Source: Bog-473 sp963766995 (GTDB taxonomy: Bacteria; Actinomycetota; Acidimicrobiia; Acidimicrobiales; RAAP-2). From it: 64,000 bases of DNA. The translations under genes were made by a program, and so were the position numbers. How positions within the stretch are numbered: position 1 is the stretch's first letter; every line of letters begins with the position of its first letter. The DNA lies in assembly GCA_963766995.1 (NCBI GenBank), contig CAVYCE010000002.1:434001-498000 (forward strand), read 5' to 3'. The notes under the pieces were generated by a model, which saw nothing but the letters and a program-made list of their open reading frames with translations, was not told where the DNA came from and did not search any database. Shown piece by piece: positions 25,516-34,111 of this stretch.

Positions 25516-25848
25516 TCAGGCGGCTGAGACTTTGCGCATGGCCAGCAGGGAGGGGAAGCCCACAACGAAGGTCTGGAATACCCAACCTCGACGGCGGAGG
25601 CCGCGGCGCTTGGCCATCCGGTCGGCGTGAAGCGCTTCGGCCACGTGGACAACGGCGGTGCCGGCCAGCAGGCTGCGTAGGGTTGATTGCGGCGGCAGTG
25701 GCACGGGGAGAGCCTCGCTGGCTTTCTCATGCATTGACGGGCTGGCGGCCAAGGCGGCGAGGGCCACAATGCCTCCGTCCAGGAGCAGGAACCAGCCCAG
25801 CGACGGGCGAATGACCCCTGGGCGACGGATCTTTGTGCGCTTCGACAT
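25516..25848 (-). CDS. Small integral membrane protein
   Basis: 110 residues, not assigned to a family with certainty; it looks like the DUF4499 type. Three hydrophobic segments are visible: LGWFLLLDGGIVALAALAA, LLAGTAVVHVAEALHA and VFQTFVVGFPSLLAM, with a basic N-terminus (SKRTKIRRP) and a basic central loop (RMAKRRGLRRRG). It is convergent with the hydratase gene, 43 bp away. No neighbour points to a function. Confidence 0.6.
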   Translation of the reverse strand: MSKRTKIRRPGVIRPSLGWFLLLDGGIVALAALAASPSMHEKASEALPVPLPPQSTLRSLLAGTAVVHVAEALHADRMAKRRGLRRRGWVFQTFVVGFPSLLAMRKVSAA

Positions 25849-25895
25849 GCCGACGTTCTAGTGGTCTGAATGGAATGGTGCCATTTGGGAGCGCC

Positions 25896-26723
25896 CTAAT
25901 CCCCCTCCAGTGCGTATACCAAGGTGACTTGGTCCGTCTCACTCTGCGTGCCCGACTCGATTGGTACTGACGCGGCCGGAACTGCCTCCAAAGCAGTGGC
26001 ATTACCAGCGGACGCGAATGTGTCTGGAACGTAGGGAGTCGACTGCGTCTCGTCGGTGAGCGAACACACGATGCCCAGACGACGACCGGCAGCCAGGGCC
26101 ATGGCCTTGGCGTGACTGACGGCCTGGTGCACCGCGTCGGTGCGAGCTCGGTCCTCGACATTGCCCGGGTGGTTGAAGGAAAACGTCAAGGACGAGATCT
26201 GAGCCGCGTTGCCGGTGGCGGTCACGACGTCGTCGATGGCGCTTCCCGCCGTCTTGATGTCGTGCAGCGTCGCTGTCAACGTGTTGTTCACCTGATAGCC
26301 GGTGATCACGGGCCCGCTCTTGGGGTAGGCGTAGTTGGGCTGGATATTCAGACCGGTGGTTTGGAGGTCCGACTTGATCACGCCGTCCTTGGTCAAAGCG
26401 AAGATGGCGGCCGCCACCTTGTCATTGTCCTGGCTGAGGGCGGATGCGGCCGAACCGGCGCTGGTGCTGAAATTAATGACTGCGGTCAGGACGTTTGGCG
26501 TGCCGTTGGCGGTGCCGTTGCCTCGAACCGTCAGCGTCGGGGTCGATCCGCCGCACCCGCCCCGAGTGGTGGTGCCCGCTCCCCCGGCGTTGCTCACCGA
26601 TAGCCCCAGGGCCGCACCACCGACTGCCAATGCGGCCACCGTCAACCCTGTGATTGCGATGCGTGATCGCCCGTGTCCCGACTTGGTAGCGGCGTCATCG
26701 GATCCGGCAAATGTCTCAGTCAT
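25896..26723 (-). CDS. SIMPL-domain (DUF541) exported protein
   Basis: 275 residues from ATG 26723. An N-terminal membrane segment or signal (IAITGLTVAALAVGGAALGLSV) is followed by the SIMPL fold: TLTVRGNGTANGTPNVLTAVINFST, DLQTTGLNIQPNYAYPKSGPVITGYQVNNTLTATLHD and RARTDAVHQAVSHAKAMALAAGRRLG, ending ESDQVTLVYALEGD-like. SIMPL proteins are periplasmic or membrane-associated and are linked to oxidative stress or signalling in other bacteria; the exact role is unclear. A longer reading frame to 27317 runs through the next gene and is not credible. A 10-bp tandem repeat lies 44 bp upstream. Confidence 0.85.
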   Translation of the reverse strand: MTETFAGSDDAATKSGHGRSRIAITGLTVAALAVGGAALGLSVSNAGGAGTTTRGGCGGSTPTLTVRGNGTANGTPNVLTAVINFSTSAGSAASALSQDNDKVAAAIFALTKDGVIKSDLQTTGLNIQPNYAYPKSGPVITGYQVNNTLTATLHDIKTAGSAIDDVVTATGNAAQISSLTFSFNHPGNVEDRARTDAVHQAVSHAKAMALAAGRRLGIVCSLTDETQSTPYVPDTFASAGNATALEAVPAASVPIESGTQSETDQVTLVYALEGD

Positions 26724-26766
26724 GTGACTTTCCTCCCACTCTCTGGAAGGCATGACGCTGTAAGGG

Positions 26767-26792
26767 TCGAATCGGTTCGAATCGGTTCGAAT
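26767..26792. repeat. 2.6 copies of a 10-bp tandem repeat, TCGAATCGGT
   Basis: Units begin at 26767, 26777 and 26787. They lie in the 97-bp gap upstream of the SIMPL gene on the minus strand. The repeated TTCGAA cores are palindromic, so the run could be a protein-binding array or merely a microsatellite. Confidence 0.7.
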
Positions 26793-26820
26793 TCCAAGTT
26801 CGGGCCGCTCCGTACTGAGG

Positions 26821-27681
26821 TCAGCTCGGCAGGAGCGTCTCCGCCAAAGCTTGGTACTCCGCCAGGGGGAAACCGTGGCGGCCTGACTCGGAGACCACCT
26901 GCACGCAGACGTGGTCGGCACCGGCACTGTGGTGTTCCCGAATGCGCTCAGCGATGGTGGCGGCATCCCCCCAGGGGAAGAGCGCATCAATGAGGCGGTC
27001 GCTGCCGCCATCGTTGATGTCATCGTCACCAAATCCGAACTTGCGCAGGTTCTGGGTGTAGTTCGGCAGTCCGAGGTAGATGCTGGCGTACTCGCGGGCC
27101 AGGGCTCGAGCGGCGGTCGGATCGGCCTCGAGCACCACGGCCACTTCGGTGGCCAGGAGCGGGTCCGGCCCCAGGATGGAACGGGCGAATTCGGTGTGCT
27201 CCACCGGAACGAAATACGGGTGAGCGCCAGCCGAACGCTCGGCCGCCAACTCGAGCATGCGGCGGCCCAGTGCGGCCAAAACGCGACGATCCTTGGGTAC
27301 CGGGACTTCGAGCGCATCGAGTTCGTCTAGGTATTCGACCATTCGAGAATATGGGCGGGCGTAGTCGCCCACGATGGCGGAGTGACTAGCACCGATACCG
27401 AGAAGGAACCGTCCGGGGTGTGCCGCGTCCAATTCCGCTACGGCCGGACCGACGTCAGCCGGCGCGGCCGTCCACATGCTGATGATGCCGCTGGCCACCG
27501 GAATGCCGTCGGTCGATGACAGCAGTCGTCCGAAGGACGGCGGGAAGCCCGGATCGAACCCACCGGACGACCACAATGTTCCGTAACCAAGAGCTTCGAG
27601 CTCGGCTGCGACATTGATTGACTCGTCGCCGGCCAGACGCCAGGAGCCGCTCCACCACACGCCGATTCGTCCTAAGTCCAT
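26821..27681 (-). CDS. LLM-class (luciferase-like) F420-dependent oxidoreductase, TIGR03620-like
   Basis: 286 residues starting MDLGRIGVWWSGSWRL. The TIM-barrel signatures are ALGYGTLWSSGGFDPGF, GIISMWTAAPADVGPAVAEL and GRFLLGIGASHSAIVGDYARPYSRMVEYLDEL. The region VLAALGRRMLELAAERSAGAHPYFVP is the typical F420 cofactor-binding signature for actinobacterial LLM enzymes. It would reduce or oxidise an unknown substrate with coenzyme F420. It stands alone on the minus strand, 97 bp upstream of the SIMPL gene. Confidence 0.87.
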   Translation of the reverse strand: MDLGRIGVWWSGSWRLAGDESINVAAELEALGYGTLWSSGGFDPGFPPSFGRLLSSTDGIPVASGIISMWTAAPADVGPAVAELDAAHPGRFLLGIGASHSAIVGDYARPYSRMVEYLDELDALEVPVPKDRRVLAALGRRMLELAAERSAGAHPYFVPVEHTEFARSILGPDPLLATEVAVVLEADPTAARALAREYASIYLGLPNYTQNLRKFGFGDDDINDGGSDRLIDALFPWGDAATIAERIREHHSAGADHVCVQVVSESGRHGFPLAEYQALAETLLPS

Positions 27682-27730
27682 GAAGTCACCGTAATGGTCG
27701 CCGTCGTCAGGGCGTGGAGGATGGGGATAG

Positions 27731-27750
27731 CCCCACTATTCACTGTGGGG
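27731..27750. promoter_or_regulatory. Short hairpin in the leader region of the membrane-protein gene
   Basis: CCCCAC (27731-27736) and GTGGGG (27745-27750) form a 6-bp stem with an 8-nt loop, and a further ggggcaacccc hairpin overlaps its right side. They lie in the 178-bp gap between the LLM gene start (27681) and the membrane-protein start (27860). They could be a terminator or a leader structure; nothing else is recognised in the gap apart from a TTGACA at about 27834, which is too near the start codon for a normal leader. Confidence 0.3.
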
Positions 27751-27859
27751 CAACCCCGGTGGTTTCGATGGTCCGCAGCGCTGATACTTAAAGAGTGTCG
27801 AGTGTGGCCCCCCGGATCGAATCCTCGAGCCCCTTGACATTTCGGGGACAGAGCCGCCG

Positions 27860-28357
27860 ATGACCGAATCGCCAGTGACGGCGGTTGCCGCGGCATCAGT
27901 CCACGGTGTCGGGAAATGGCGGGCCCGTACGCGGGTGGCGGTCCACATCGGCCTCTTGGTCTCGGCGGCGGCCGCGCTGGTAACTCTGCAGCTGCTGCAC
28001 GTCGATCAGACGTACCACCTCGTGGTCGGCCTCGCCTTCGTCGGGCTCGTGGTCATACACCTGGCGCAACGACGCCGGACCGTTGGACGTCTTGCGTCCC
28101 AACTCGTTCGAGTCACTCGGTTTGCGGAGAACTGGTTCAGGCTGGCTGCTTCGGACTTCTTCCTGATGTTCATCACAGCCAACGTGCTCGTCTCGGGCAT
28201 CATTGATTGGCAGCGAGGAACGCCGACGATGCTTCCCGGACCACTGCCTACTCCCCTGCACCGATGGCACCTGCTTTCGGCCATCGTCCTGGTTGTCTAC
28301 CTAGTGGTGCACGTGGCTCGACGTCGGAAGCGACTCTGGCGCTCCACTATCCGATAA
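27860..28357 (+). CDS. Four-helix membrane protein, DUF4405/cytochrome b-like
   Basis: 165 residues with four hydrophobic helices: VAVHIGLLVSAAAALVTLQLL, YHLVVGLAFVGLVVIHLAQ, DFFLMFITANVLVSGIIDW and HLLSAIVLVVYLVVHVARR. Paired histidines near helix ends (VHIG, YHLVV...IHLAQ, HRWHLL...VHVARR) fit bis-His heme ligation as in DUF4405/cytochrome b561-like proteins. A redox role in the cytoplasmic membrane is inferred. The stop codon is inside the first unit of a 15-bp tandem repeat. Confidence 0.72.
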   Translation: MTESPVTAVAAASVHGVGKWRARTRVAVHIGLLVSAAAALVTLQLLHVDQTYHLVVGLAFVGLVVIHLAQRRRTVGRLASQLVRVTRFAENWFRLAASDFFLMFITANVLVSGIIDWQRGTPTMLPGPLPTPLHRWHLLSAIVLVVYLVVHVARRRKRLWRSTIR

Positions 28358-28410
28358 CAGTCAGCCCGATAACAGTCAGCCCGATAACAGTCAGCCCGAT
28401 AACGCTCAGC
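28351..28410. repeat. Four tandem 15-bp repeats between convergent genes
   Basis: Units CCGATAACAGTCAGC at 28351, 28366 and 28381 are identical; the fourth at 28396 reads CCGATAACGCTCAGC. The first unit contains the TAA stop of the membrane-protein gene, and the last contains the first bases of the rlmN stop (minus strand). There are no spacers, so it is not a CRISPR array. Probably slippage-derived intergenic DNA. Confidence 0.9.
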
Positions 28411-29431
28411 GCCGGGTGCGCCCCAGCGTCACCGAGGCCGCCAATTGGCCGCAAGCAGCGTCGATGTCGCTCCCCCGGGTTTGCCGCACCGTGGCGTTGA
28501 TGCCCAGACTCTCGAGTTCGTCGCGGAACGCATGCACCCGCTCCATGGTGCTGCCCACCACGGCGTAGCCCGGCGTCGGATTGAGCGGGATCAGGTTGAC
28601 GTGGGCGCCGAGTGGGCGGGCGAAGTCAGCCAGCTCCGCAGCGTCAGCGTTCTGGTCGTTGACTTCGTGGATCATGGCCCACTCAATAGAGAGTCGGCGC
28701 CGTGTCGCTTCGACGTATTCGGCGCATGCCTCGGCCAACATCGTCAGCGGATAGCGCTTGTTGATCGGCACCAGGGCGTCGCGCTTCTCGTCGTTGGCGG
28801 CGTGCAGCGACAGCGCCAGATTGACCGGCAAGGACTCGGTGGCCAGGCGCCGGATGCCGGGCACGATGCCCACAGTGGAGACGGTGAGGTGCCGGGCCGA
28901 AAGTCCCATGTCGCCCTGAAGACGGGTCACGGCCTCCCACATCCGGTCGTAGTTGGCCATGGGCTCGCCCATGCCCATGAAGACGACGTTGGAGAGTCGG
29001 CGCGGTTGGGCCGCTCGCATGGCCACGGCCACCTGCTCGACGATCTCGCCGGCACTGAGTTGACGTTGGAACCCGGCCTGGCCGGTGGCACAAAACTGGC
29101 ACGCCATGGCGCAGCCAGCCTGGGTCGAGATGCACACGGTGACGCGGTCCGAATAGTGCATGAGGACGGATTCCACCTGCGCTCCGTCGTGGAGCGCCCA
29201 TAGCCACTTGGTGGTCTGGCCATCATCGGCGAGCCGACGGGACACTTCGTTCAGGGCCGGCGGCAGGGCAGTGGCCAGGGCAGCACGAAGCTCAGATGGG
29301 AGCTCGGTCATCTCCTCTGGTCGTTGCGCCCGCTGATGAAGTGACTCCCACACCTGGTTGGTGCGGTAGGCAGGCTGGCCCTGGAGCAGCTCGGCCAGGT
29401 CCTCTCGCGTCAGGTCGTAGGGCGAGGGCAC
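28406..29431 (-). CDS. rlmN: 23S rRNA (adenine-2503-C2) methyltransferase, radical SAM
   Basis: 341 residues. The radical-SAM Fe-S motif is CAMACQFC. SAM-binding GMGEPMANYD and the N-terminal region PAYRTNQVWESLHQRAQ are typical of RlmN, and the resolving/methyl-carrier Cys lies in the C-terminal GSDIDAACGQL. It methylates A2503 of 23S rRNA (and A37 of some tRNAs). It looks complete and is a housekeeping gene, a useful fixed point for synteny. Confidence 0.96.
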   Translation of the reverse strand: MPSPYDLTREDLAELLQGQPAYRTNQVWESLHQRAQRPEEMTELPSELRAALATALPPALNEVSRRLADDGQTTKWLWALHDGAQVESVLMHYSDRVTVCISTQAGCAMACQFCATGQAGFQRQLSAGEIVEQVAVAMRAAQPRRLSNVVFMGMGEPMANYDRMWEAVTRLQGDMGLSARHLTVSTVGIVPGIRRLATESLPVNLALSLHAANDEKRDALVPINKRYPLTMLAEACAEYVEATRRRLSIEWAMIHEVNDQNADAAELADFARPLGAHVNLIPLNPTPGYAVVGSTMERVHAFRDELESLGINATVRQTRGSDIDAACGQLAASVTLGRTRR

Positions 29432-29452
29432 GGGACCAGGTTAGGGGTGCGG

Positions 29453-30601
29453 CTACTCCTTGCCGAGAATGACGGTGCCGGCGGCGCTGAACCAGCCGCT
29501 GGTGCCGTTGACGCAGGCCAGCGTGGGGTCGCCGGCCACCTGGCGGGCGCCGCACTCGCCGCGCAGCTGCTTGACGGCCTCGATGAGCAAGAACATGCCG
29601 CGCATGCCGGGCTGGCAAGAGGAAAGTCCGCCGCCGTCGGTGTTGGTGGGCAATGCACCGCCTACCCGAAGCTTGCCGTCCTCGATGAAGGCGCCGCCCT
29701 CCCCCTTCTTGCAGAAGCCCAGGCCCTCGAGAGTGAGGATGACCATGGGGGTGAACGCGTCGTAGACCTGCGCCATGTCCATGTCGGAGGGCTTGAGGCC
29801 CGCTCGATCAAAGGCCAATTTGCCCGAGCGCACGCAGGGCGACTCGGTGAAGTCTTCCCACTCGCTCATGGTCGTGTGCGACACGGCCTCACCGGTGCCG
29901 AGCACCCAGATCGGCGTGTTGGCGCAGTCGCGCGCCCGCTCCTCACTGGTGAGCACAATGGCCCCGCCACCATCGGAGCGGATACAGCAGTGCAGCTTGG
30001 AGAGCGGGTCCCACACCATCGGTGAGTCCATGACGTCGTCGATCGTGATGAGGTCCTGATAGAAGGCGTCGGGGTTGAGGCTGGCGTTGTATCGGGTGGA
30101 AACGGCCACTTCAGCCAACTGCTCCAAGGTGGTGCCGAATTCGTGCATGTGACGCCGGGCCACCATGGCGTAGTGCGAGCCCACCGGGTGACCAAACGGG
30201 GCGACGAACTGCGACGGGCCGCGGGTCCCAAAGGACAGATTGGCCATGCGCAGCTTCTTCTTCAGGTCCGCCCGCTGGGTCGAGGCATAGGTGAGCACCA
30301 CTGTTTCGACAATGCCCTGGGAGATGGCCGCCGCCGCGTGCTCGACCATGAATTCCCAGATGCTGCCGCCGTGCCCGGTCGAGTCCACCCAGTTGGGCCG
30401 GATGCCGAGATATTCCGCCAGCTCGATGGGCGGCAGTGTGCCCGTCAAGGAGCCGAAGCCATCGACTTCGTCTTTGGCAATGCCGGCATCGGCCAGAGCC
30501 CGGGTGACGCCCTGGAAATTGAGTTGGAAAAAGGTCTTGTCGTCGACGCGACCGCAATCGGATGTCGAGGCGCCAACAATGGCCACTCGGCGATTCGGCA
30601 T
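29453..30601 (-). CDS. Thiolase-superfamily / lipid-transfer-type acetyl-CoA acetyltransferase
   Basis: 382 residues from ATG 30601 (MPNRRVAIVGASTSDCGR); an upstream in-frame ATG at 30664 would overlap the SDR gene. Segments DAGIAKDEVDGFGSLTG, WVDSTGHGGSIWEFMVEHAAAAISQGIVETVVLTYAST (nucleophile region with no obvious Cys) and LRVGGALPTNTDGGGLSSCQPGMRGMFLLIEAVKQLRGECGARQV match the Ltp/SCP-x thiolase group. The family performs C-C bond cleavage in sterol side chains or CoA condensation. It follows the SDR gene by 49 bp in one operon. Confidence 0.82.
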   Translation of the reverse strand: MPNRRVAIVGASTSDCGRVDDKTFFQLNFQGVTRALADAGIAKDEVDGFGSLTGTLPPIELAEYLGIRPNWVDSTGHGGSIWEFMVEHAAAAISQGIVETVVLTYASTQRADLKKKLRMANLSFGTRGPSQFVAPFGHPVGSHYAMVARRHMHEFGTTLEQLAEVAVSTRYNASLNPDAFYQDLITIDDVMDSPMVWDPLSKLHCCIRSDGGGAIVLTSEERARDCANTPIWVLGTGEAVSHTTMSEWEDFTESPCVRSGKLAFDRAGLKPSDMDMAQVYDAFTPMVILTLEGLGFCKKGEGGAFIEDGKLRVGGALPTNTDGGGLSSCQPGMRGMFLLIEAVKQLRGECGARQVAGDPTLACVNGTSGWFSAAGTVILGKE

Positions 30602-30650
30602 GACTCTCCTGTTCTGCTTGCTCTGTTGGATGCAGCGACGATGAGGCGAT

Positions 30651-31583
30651 TTAGCTGCCGCCACCCATTTTTAAGCCGGGGTGACGGGAGTGGAAGACCT
30701 GGGCGTTGACTTCGGCTGCGATATCGGCCGGGTCCCACTTCGCTTGTCCCTTGGGGTTGTCGATGCTGGCGCCCAATTTCCAGGGCTCGTAGTGGGCGAT
30801 GTTGACACCCACGGCCCGAAAGACCTGGCCGGTGACATGCATGGCCTGGTCGGAAGCGAGCCAGGCCACCATTGGGGCGGAGTTCTGGGGGTTGAGTCGG
30901 TTGAACTCGTCGTCGCCGTACTCGTCGGGCTCCTTGAGCTCCATGTCCTTGATCACCCCGCCGGTCAACCGGGTCACCCCACCTGGGCCAATGGCGTTGG
31001 CCCGCACACCGAAGCGCGAGCCCTCGAGCGACGTGATGATGGTCAGCGCGGCGATGCCAGCCTTGGCCGAACCGTAATTGGCCTGCCCCACGTTGCCCTG
31101 TAGTCCGGCTGACGACACCGTGTTCACAATGGCGGCCTGTACGTTCTCGCCGTTCTTGGAACGCTCGCGCCAACGAATGCAGGCGAACTTGGTAGTAGCG
31201 AAGGTGCCCTTGAGATGGACCCGCAGGACCGAGTCGAAGTCCTCCTCGGTCATGGACACGATCATCTTGTCCCGGATGATGCCGGCGTTGTTGACCAAAA
31301 TGTCGTGCCCGCCGAAGGCTTCGTACGCGGTGTTGATCAGATTTTCGGCACCACCGAAGTCGGACACATCGTCGTAGTTGGCGACGGCCTCGCCACCGCG
31401 GGCCTTGATGACCTCGACCACCTCGTCGGCTGTTCGCTTGTCGGCGCCTTCACCAGTCGATGATCCTCCAAGGTCATTAATGACGACCTTGGCGCCTTGG
31501 GCGGCCAGCTCCAGCGCCTCGCCCCGGCCGATGCCATGGCCGGAGCCGGTCACGATCGCGATTTTGCCGTCAAGAATGCCCAT
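30651..31583 (-). CDS. Short-chain dehydrogenase, 3-hydroxyacyl-CoA/multifunctional-enzyme type
   Basis: 310 residues. The cofactor site is VTGSGHGIGRGEALELAAQGAKVVINDLGG (NAD-type Asp in INDLG), NNAG is present (LVNNAGIIRD), the catalytic Ser is in NTVSSAGL, and Tyr-Lys are in YGSAKAG. The long C-terminal part (WKLGASIDNPKGQAKWDPADIAAEVNAQVF) is as in HSD17B4/MFE-like actinobacterial dehydrogenases. It would oxidise a 3-hydroxyacyl-CoA. It heads the minus-strand operon with the thiolase-like gene. One TGAC-N6-GTCA operator lies 26 bp upstream. Confidence 0.9.
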   Translation of the reverse strand: MGILDGKIAIVTGSGHGIGRGEALELAAQGAKVVINDLGGSSTGEGADKRTADEVVEVIKARGGEAVANYDDVSDFGGAENLINTAYEAFGGHDILVNNAGIIRDKMIVSMTEEDFDSVLRVHLKGTFATTKFACIRWRERSKNGENVQAAIVNTVSSAGLQGNVGQANYGSAKAGIAALTIITSLEGSRFGVRANAIGPGGVTRLTGGVIKDMELKEPDEYGDDEFNRLNPQNSAPMVAWLASDQAMHVTGQVFRAVGVNIAHYEPWKLGASIDNPKGQAKWDPADIAAEVNAQVFHSRHPGLKMGGGS

Positions 31584-31608
31584 TGGACCCCCAGGTGAGA
31601 GAGAAGAC

Positions 31609-31622
31609 TGACACGTCTGTCA
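31609..31622. promoter_or_regulatory. Inverted repeat TGACACGTCTGTCA upstream of the SDR operon
   Basis: TGACA and TGTCA arms around CGTC, 26 bp from the SDR start on the minus strand. It matches the window-wide TGAC-N6-GTCA family. A second copy lies at 31711 in the same divergent gap. Confidence 0.6.
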
Positions 31623-31710
31623 CATACCGTAACGGTGGCAACCAGGAGCCACAATTCAGCCGCTGACGGGCCACGATGCAGCGATTTCGCATTGTTTTCC
31701 GGATCGACAC

Positions 31711-31724
31711 TGACACGAATGTCA
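31711..31724. promoter_or_regulatory. Inverted repeat TGACACGAATGTCA upstream of the CoA-ligase operon
   Basis: TGACA and TGTCA arms around CGAA, 107 bp before the CoA-ligase start at 31832. It differs from the 31609 copy only in the middle bases. Two operators in one divergent gap suggest independent control of each promoter by the same protein. Confidence 0.6.
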
Positions 31725-31831
31725 TATACGTTGAAGGCCGTCAATGAGTCCCCGAGAGGGCGTTTTTGGCATCGGGCGCCGCACTGATTCCGACCGGGAA
31801 TAGCCGGCGGCGGTGTGAACGAGGGAGGGTC

Positions 31832-34045
31832 ATGGCAGCACCGAAAACGGCACCGAGCGCGTCCGGTTCGACGCCGGCACTCGACATCACGGACCGTCCC
31901 GTAGCGCTGCGCACGCTTGATCTCGCCACCTTCTTCCAACCCAAGACCGTGGCCGTCGTTGGCGCCTCCGATGCCGGCACCAAGCCAAATACGGCGCTGA
32001 CCCAGAAGATCACCACCTGGAGTGAGGAGCGGGGCGCCACCGTGTACTACGTCAACCCAAACCGGGACGACATCGGTGGCCGGCCCTGCGCCAAGGCATT
32101 GACCGACATCACGGAGCCGCTGGACTTGGTGGCCATTTTGGTGGGCGACCCGTTGCCCATCCTGCATGACGCCGTAGCTGCCAAGGCCAAGTTCGCCATC
32201 GTGTTCGCCGCCGGCTTCGCCGAGGTAGGCGCAGGCGGGCGAGAAGATTCAGGCGGAGATGGAACGGGTCATCGCCGCTGGCGAGATCCACGTTCTGGGC
32301 CCGAACACCAACCTCAATGCCTTCGAGGTGTTCCGCGACGACCTGCCCGGTAAGGCCATCGCCCTCATCACCCAAAGCGGCCACCAGGGCCGGCCCATCT
32401 TCCAGGGGCAGGAAATCGGCATCCAGCTTTCGCACTGGGCTCCGGTCGGCAACGAGGCCGACATGGAATCGGCCGACTTCATCAAGTACTTTTCTCCGCC
32501 TGGAGACCACCGGCGCCGTGGCCTGCTACATCGAAGGTTTCAAGGACGGCCGCACGCTGCAGCTGGCCGCCGACCACGCTGCCCGCCGCAAGGTCCCGAT
32601 CGTGGCAGTCAAGGTAGGCCGCACGGCCGAAGGCACCTCCATGGCCAAGGCCCACACCGGCCACCTCACCGGCTCCGACGCCGTCGTGTCATCGGTGTTC
32701 CGTCAGTACGGCGTGACCCGAGTGGACGGGCTGGACCAGCTGCTCGACGTCTCGGCCGCCCTGGCCCGCACCAAGCCTCCCAGCGACGCCACCCTGCGTC
32801 GTCTGCGCCAAGGGCACGGCGGGCGTGTCTGCGTCTATTCGATCTCCGGCGGCACGGGTGCCCACATGGCCGACATGGTGGCGGCGGCCGGGCTGGAGCT
32901 CCCTCCGTTGACCAAGCACTCACAGACCGAGCTCCACACCTGGATCCCGCCCTACCTGCGGGTGTCGAACCCGGTGGACAACGGTGGCGCCCCGGTGCGC
33001 GACTGGCGCGGTCCCAAGATCATCGAAACGATGATCGCCGACCCCAACGTCGACCTGCTGCTGTGCCCCATCACCGGTGCGCTGCCATCGATGGCCAACA
33101 AGCTGTGCGAGGACCTGGTGGCCGCCGCTGCGACGACCGACAAGCCGGTGTTCGTGGTATGGGGTTCGCCGGTAGGCGACGAAGAGGCCTACCGCGACAC
33201 GCTGTTGCCGCAGCACTGTCCCCACTTTCCGTACCTTCTCCAATGCGGTGATGGCGGCCAAGGCCTACTTCGACCATCACCGCTTCGTCAGCACCTACAC
33301 CTCGCCCTTCGCCCGACCTGTCCGCAAGGCTTCCCCAGCGGAGGCCAAGGCGGCCACGCCTCATTGCTCCCAGGTGGCCAGCGGCTGGCCAGCGGCACGG
33401 CGCTGTCCGAGCAGGATTCCAAGGCGCTGCTGTCGGCTTACGGCATCCCGGTGCCCAAGGAGCGGGTGGTCGACCTCGGCCGGTGACGCCGCCAAAGCGG
33501 CCAAGCGCATCGGCTTCCCGGTGGTGATGAAGATCGTGTCGGCCGACATCCTGCACAAGTCCGACCTGGGCCTGGTGGCCGTGGGCGTGCGCGACGAGGA
33601 CGACGCCAAGCGCACTTACAAGCGCCTGATGGCCACGGCCAAGAAGGCAGCCCCCAAGGCGGCCATCGACGGCGTGTTGGTGGCCCAGATGGTGCAGGGC
33701 GTGGAAACCGTGATCGGCGTGGCCCAGGACGAGCTCTTCGGTCCCGTGGTCATGTTCGGGCTCGGCGGTGTCTTCGTCGAGGTACTCAAGGACGTCACCT
33801 TCCGGGTACCGCCCTTCACCAAGCGTGACGCCGCCACCATGCTGGACGAGTTGGCCGGCACGGCCATGCTGCGTGGCGTGCGGGGCACGCCGGCCGTCGA
33901 CAAGGCTGCGTTGGTCGACGTGATCATGAAGGTCCAGCACATGGCCGTCGACCTGTCGGGCGACCTGGCCGAACTCGACATCAATCCCCTGATGGCCGGT
34001 CCCAAGGGTGTCGTGGCGGCGGACGCGCTCGTCGTCCTGTCCTGA
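31832..34045 (+). pseudogene. ADP-forming acyl-CoA synthetase (acetate-CoA ligase family), multiple frameshifts
   Basis: From ATG 31832 the protein is readable in pieces. The N-terminal CoA-binding domain is FFQPKTVAVVGASDAG and VYYVNPNRDDIGG. Then GEIHVLGPNTNLNAFE, ALITQSGHQGRP and KVGRTAEGTSMAKAHTGHLTGSDAV form the succinyl-CoA-ligase-like part, and the C-terminal ATP-grasp domain is FPVVMKIVSADILHKSDLG...FGLGGVFVEVLKDVTFRVPP. Frame changes are needed near 32230, 32490, 33220, 33350 and 33480. The conserved domains are otherwise undamaged, so either the sequence carries indel errors or the gene was lost very recently. It is the first gene of a plus operon with an enoyl-CoA hydratase. Confidence 0.8.
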
Positions 34046-34054
34046 TCCTGACTC

Positions 34055-34094
34055 GATCTGAAGCAGCACCGATCAGAAGCAGCACCGATCTGAA
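34055..34094. repeat. Tandem 16-bp repeat ahead of the hydratase gene
   Basis: GATCTGAAGCAGCACC at 34055-34070 and GATCAGAAGCAGCACC at 34071-34086, followed by a partial GATCTGAA. It occupies the 66-bp gap between the CoA ligase and the hydratase, with the gene's ribosome site (caaggag) behind it. Confidence 0.75.
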
Positions 34095-34111
34095 ATCAAG
34101 CAAGGAGCATT

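Noticed and set aside
25896..27317. Continuous 473-codon minus-strand frame
   Set aside because: Only the part from ATG 26723 is SIMPL-like; the upstream part is a shadow of the LLM oxidoreductase gene in another frame.
27682..27859. Riboswitch upstream of the DUF4405-like gene
   Set aside because: Two short GC hairpins are present, but no known riboswitch core was recognisable.
28351..28410. Possible CRISPR array
   Set aside because: The 15-bp units are directly adjacent with no spacers and no cas genes are near.
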